Shown here piece by piece: positions 6,115 to 6,138 of a stretch of 6,138 nucleotides of DNA (positions within the stretch are counted from its first letter, which is position 1; every line of letters starts with the position of its first letter). Both the position numbers and the translations under genes were made by a program. The stretch is taken from the NCBI GenBank assembly GCA_947253195.1, contig CAMXXM010000089.1, positions 1-6,138 on the forward strand. Direction: 5' to 3'. Below the pieces are notes generated by a model. That model saw only the letters and a list, made by a program, of their open reading frames with translations. It did not search any database and was not told the origin of the DNA. The stretch comes from an uncultured Porphyromonas sp. GTDB taxonomy: Bacteria; Bacteroidota; Bacteroidia; Bacteroidales; Porphyromonadaceae.

Positions 6115-6138
6115 CTGTCTCTTATACACATCTTCCGA
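6115..6138. other. Sequencing adapter (Tn5/Nextera mosaic end) at the contig end
   Basis: CTGTCTCTTATACACATCT (6115-6133) is the engineered 19-bp mosaic end used in tagmentation libraries. It is followed by TCCGA, close to the CCGA that begins the Illumina Nextera read-through tail, with one extra T. It interrupts the Sua5-family frame with a stop codon. It is not a natural Tn5/IS50 end, whose outside end differs at several positions. Treat these bases as non-genomic. Confidence 0.95.

Noticed and set aside
6115..6133. Natural Tn5/IS50 end
   Set aside because: The sequence is the engineered mosaic end, not the natural outside or inside end, and it sits exactly at the contig edge.

Overview
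The window looks like chromosomal DNA of a moderately GC-rich Bacteroidota, most likely a Bacteroidales member near Porphyromonas. The support is: promoters of the Bacteroidota type (TAnnTTTG -7 boxes before ispG and the tRNA gene), the large IspG with an inserted middle domain, a RhuM-family gene with a Bacteroidota-like sequence, and a small protein that resembles the Bacteroidota DUF6078 group. The genus is inference; no search was run.

Left part (1-3616, minus strand): a tightly packed operon read right to left. It starts from a promoter at about 3609-3616 and runs ispG (isoprenoid precursor synthesis), tdk (thymidine salvage), a NodZ/O-fucosyltransferase-like gene, then the first 132 codons of an ABC-F ATPase that runs off the left edge. 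ispG/tdk and tdk/glycosyltransferase overlap at stop/start codons (TGATG and ATGA), and only 9 bases separate the glycosyltransferase from the ABC-F gene, so co-transcription and translational coupling are likely. The four products share no obvious pathway.

Middle (3617-5581): the variable-looking part. Upstream of the ispG promoter lies a 22-bp tandem repeat array ending in a strong hairpin. After a possible 14-codon leader ORF comes a RhuM-family gene broken by a frameshift that looks like an 11-base deletion. It is visibly less GC-rich than its neighbours. Next is an intact small Cys-containing DUF6078-like gene, directly followed by the last 25 codons of an otherwise missing HNH endonuclease. 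All three read on the plus strand, against the flanking core genes. Together they suggest a small decayed accessory insertion between ispG and a tRNA-Leu gene.

Right part (5602-6138, minus strand): a rho-independent terminator, tRNA-Leu(UAG) with its own promoter, and the C-terminus of a Sua5/YciO/YrdC-family protein (the tRNA t6A modification family). The last 24 bases are not genomic: they contain the engineered Tn5/Nextera mosaic end, so trustworthy sequence ends at about 6114.

I see no convincing new multi-gene system. The points most worth a second look are the decayed rhuM/HNH segment at the tRNA, the frame-rotating repeat array beside the ispG promoter, and the altered signature motif in the glycosyltransferase-like protein.
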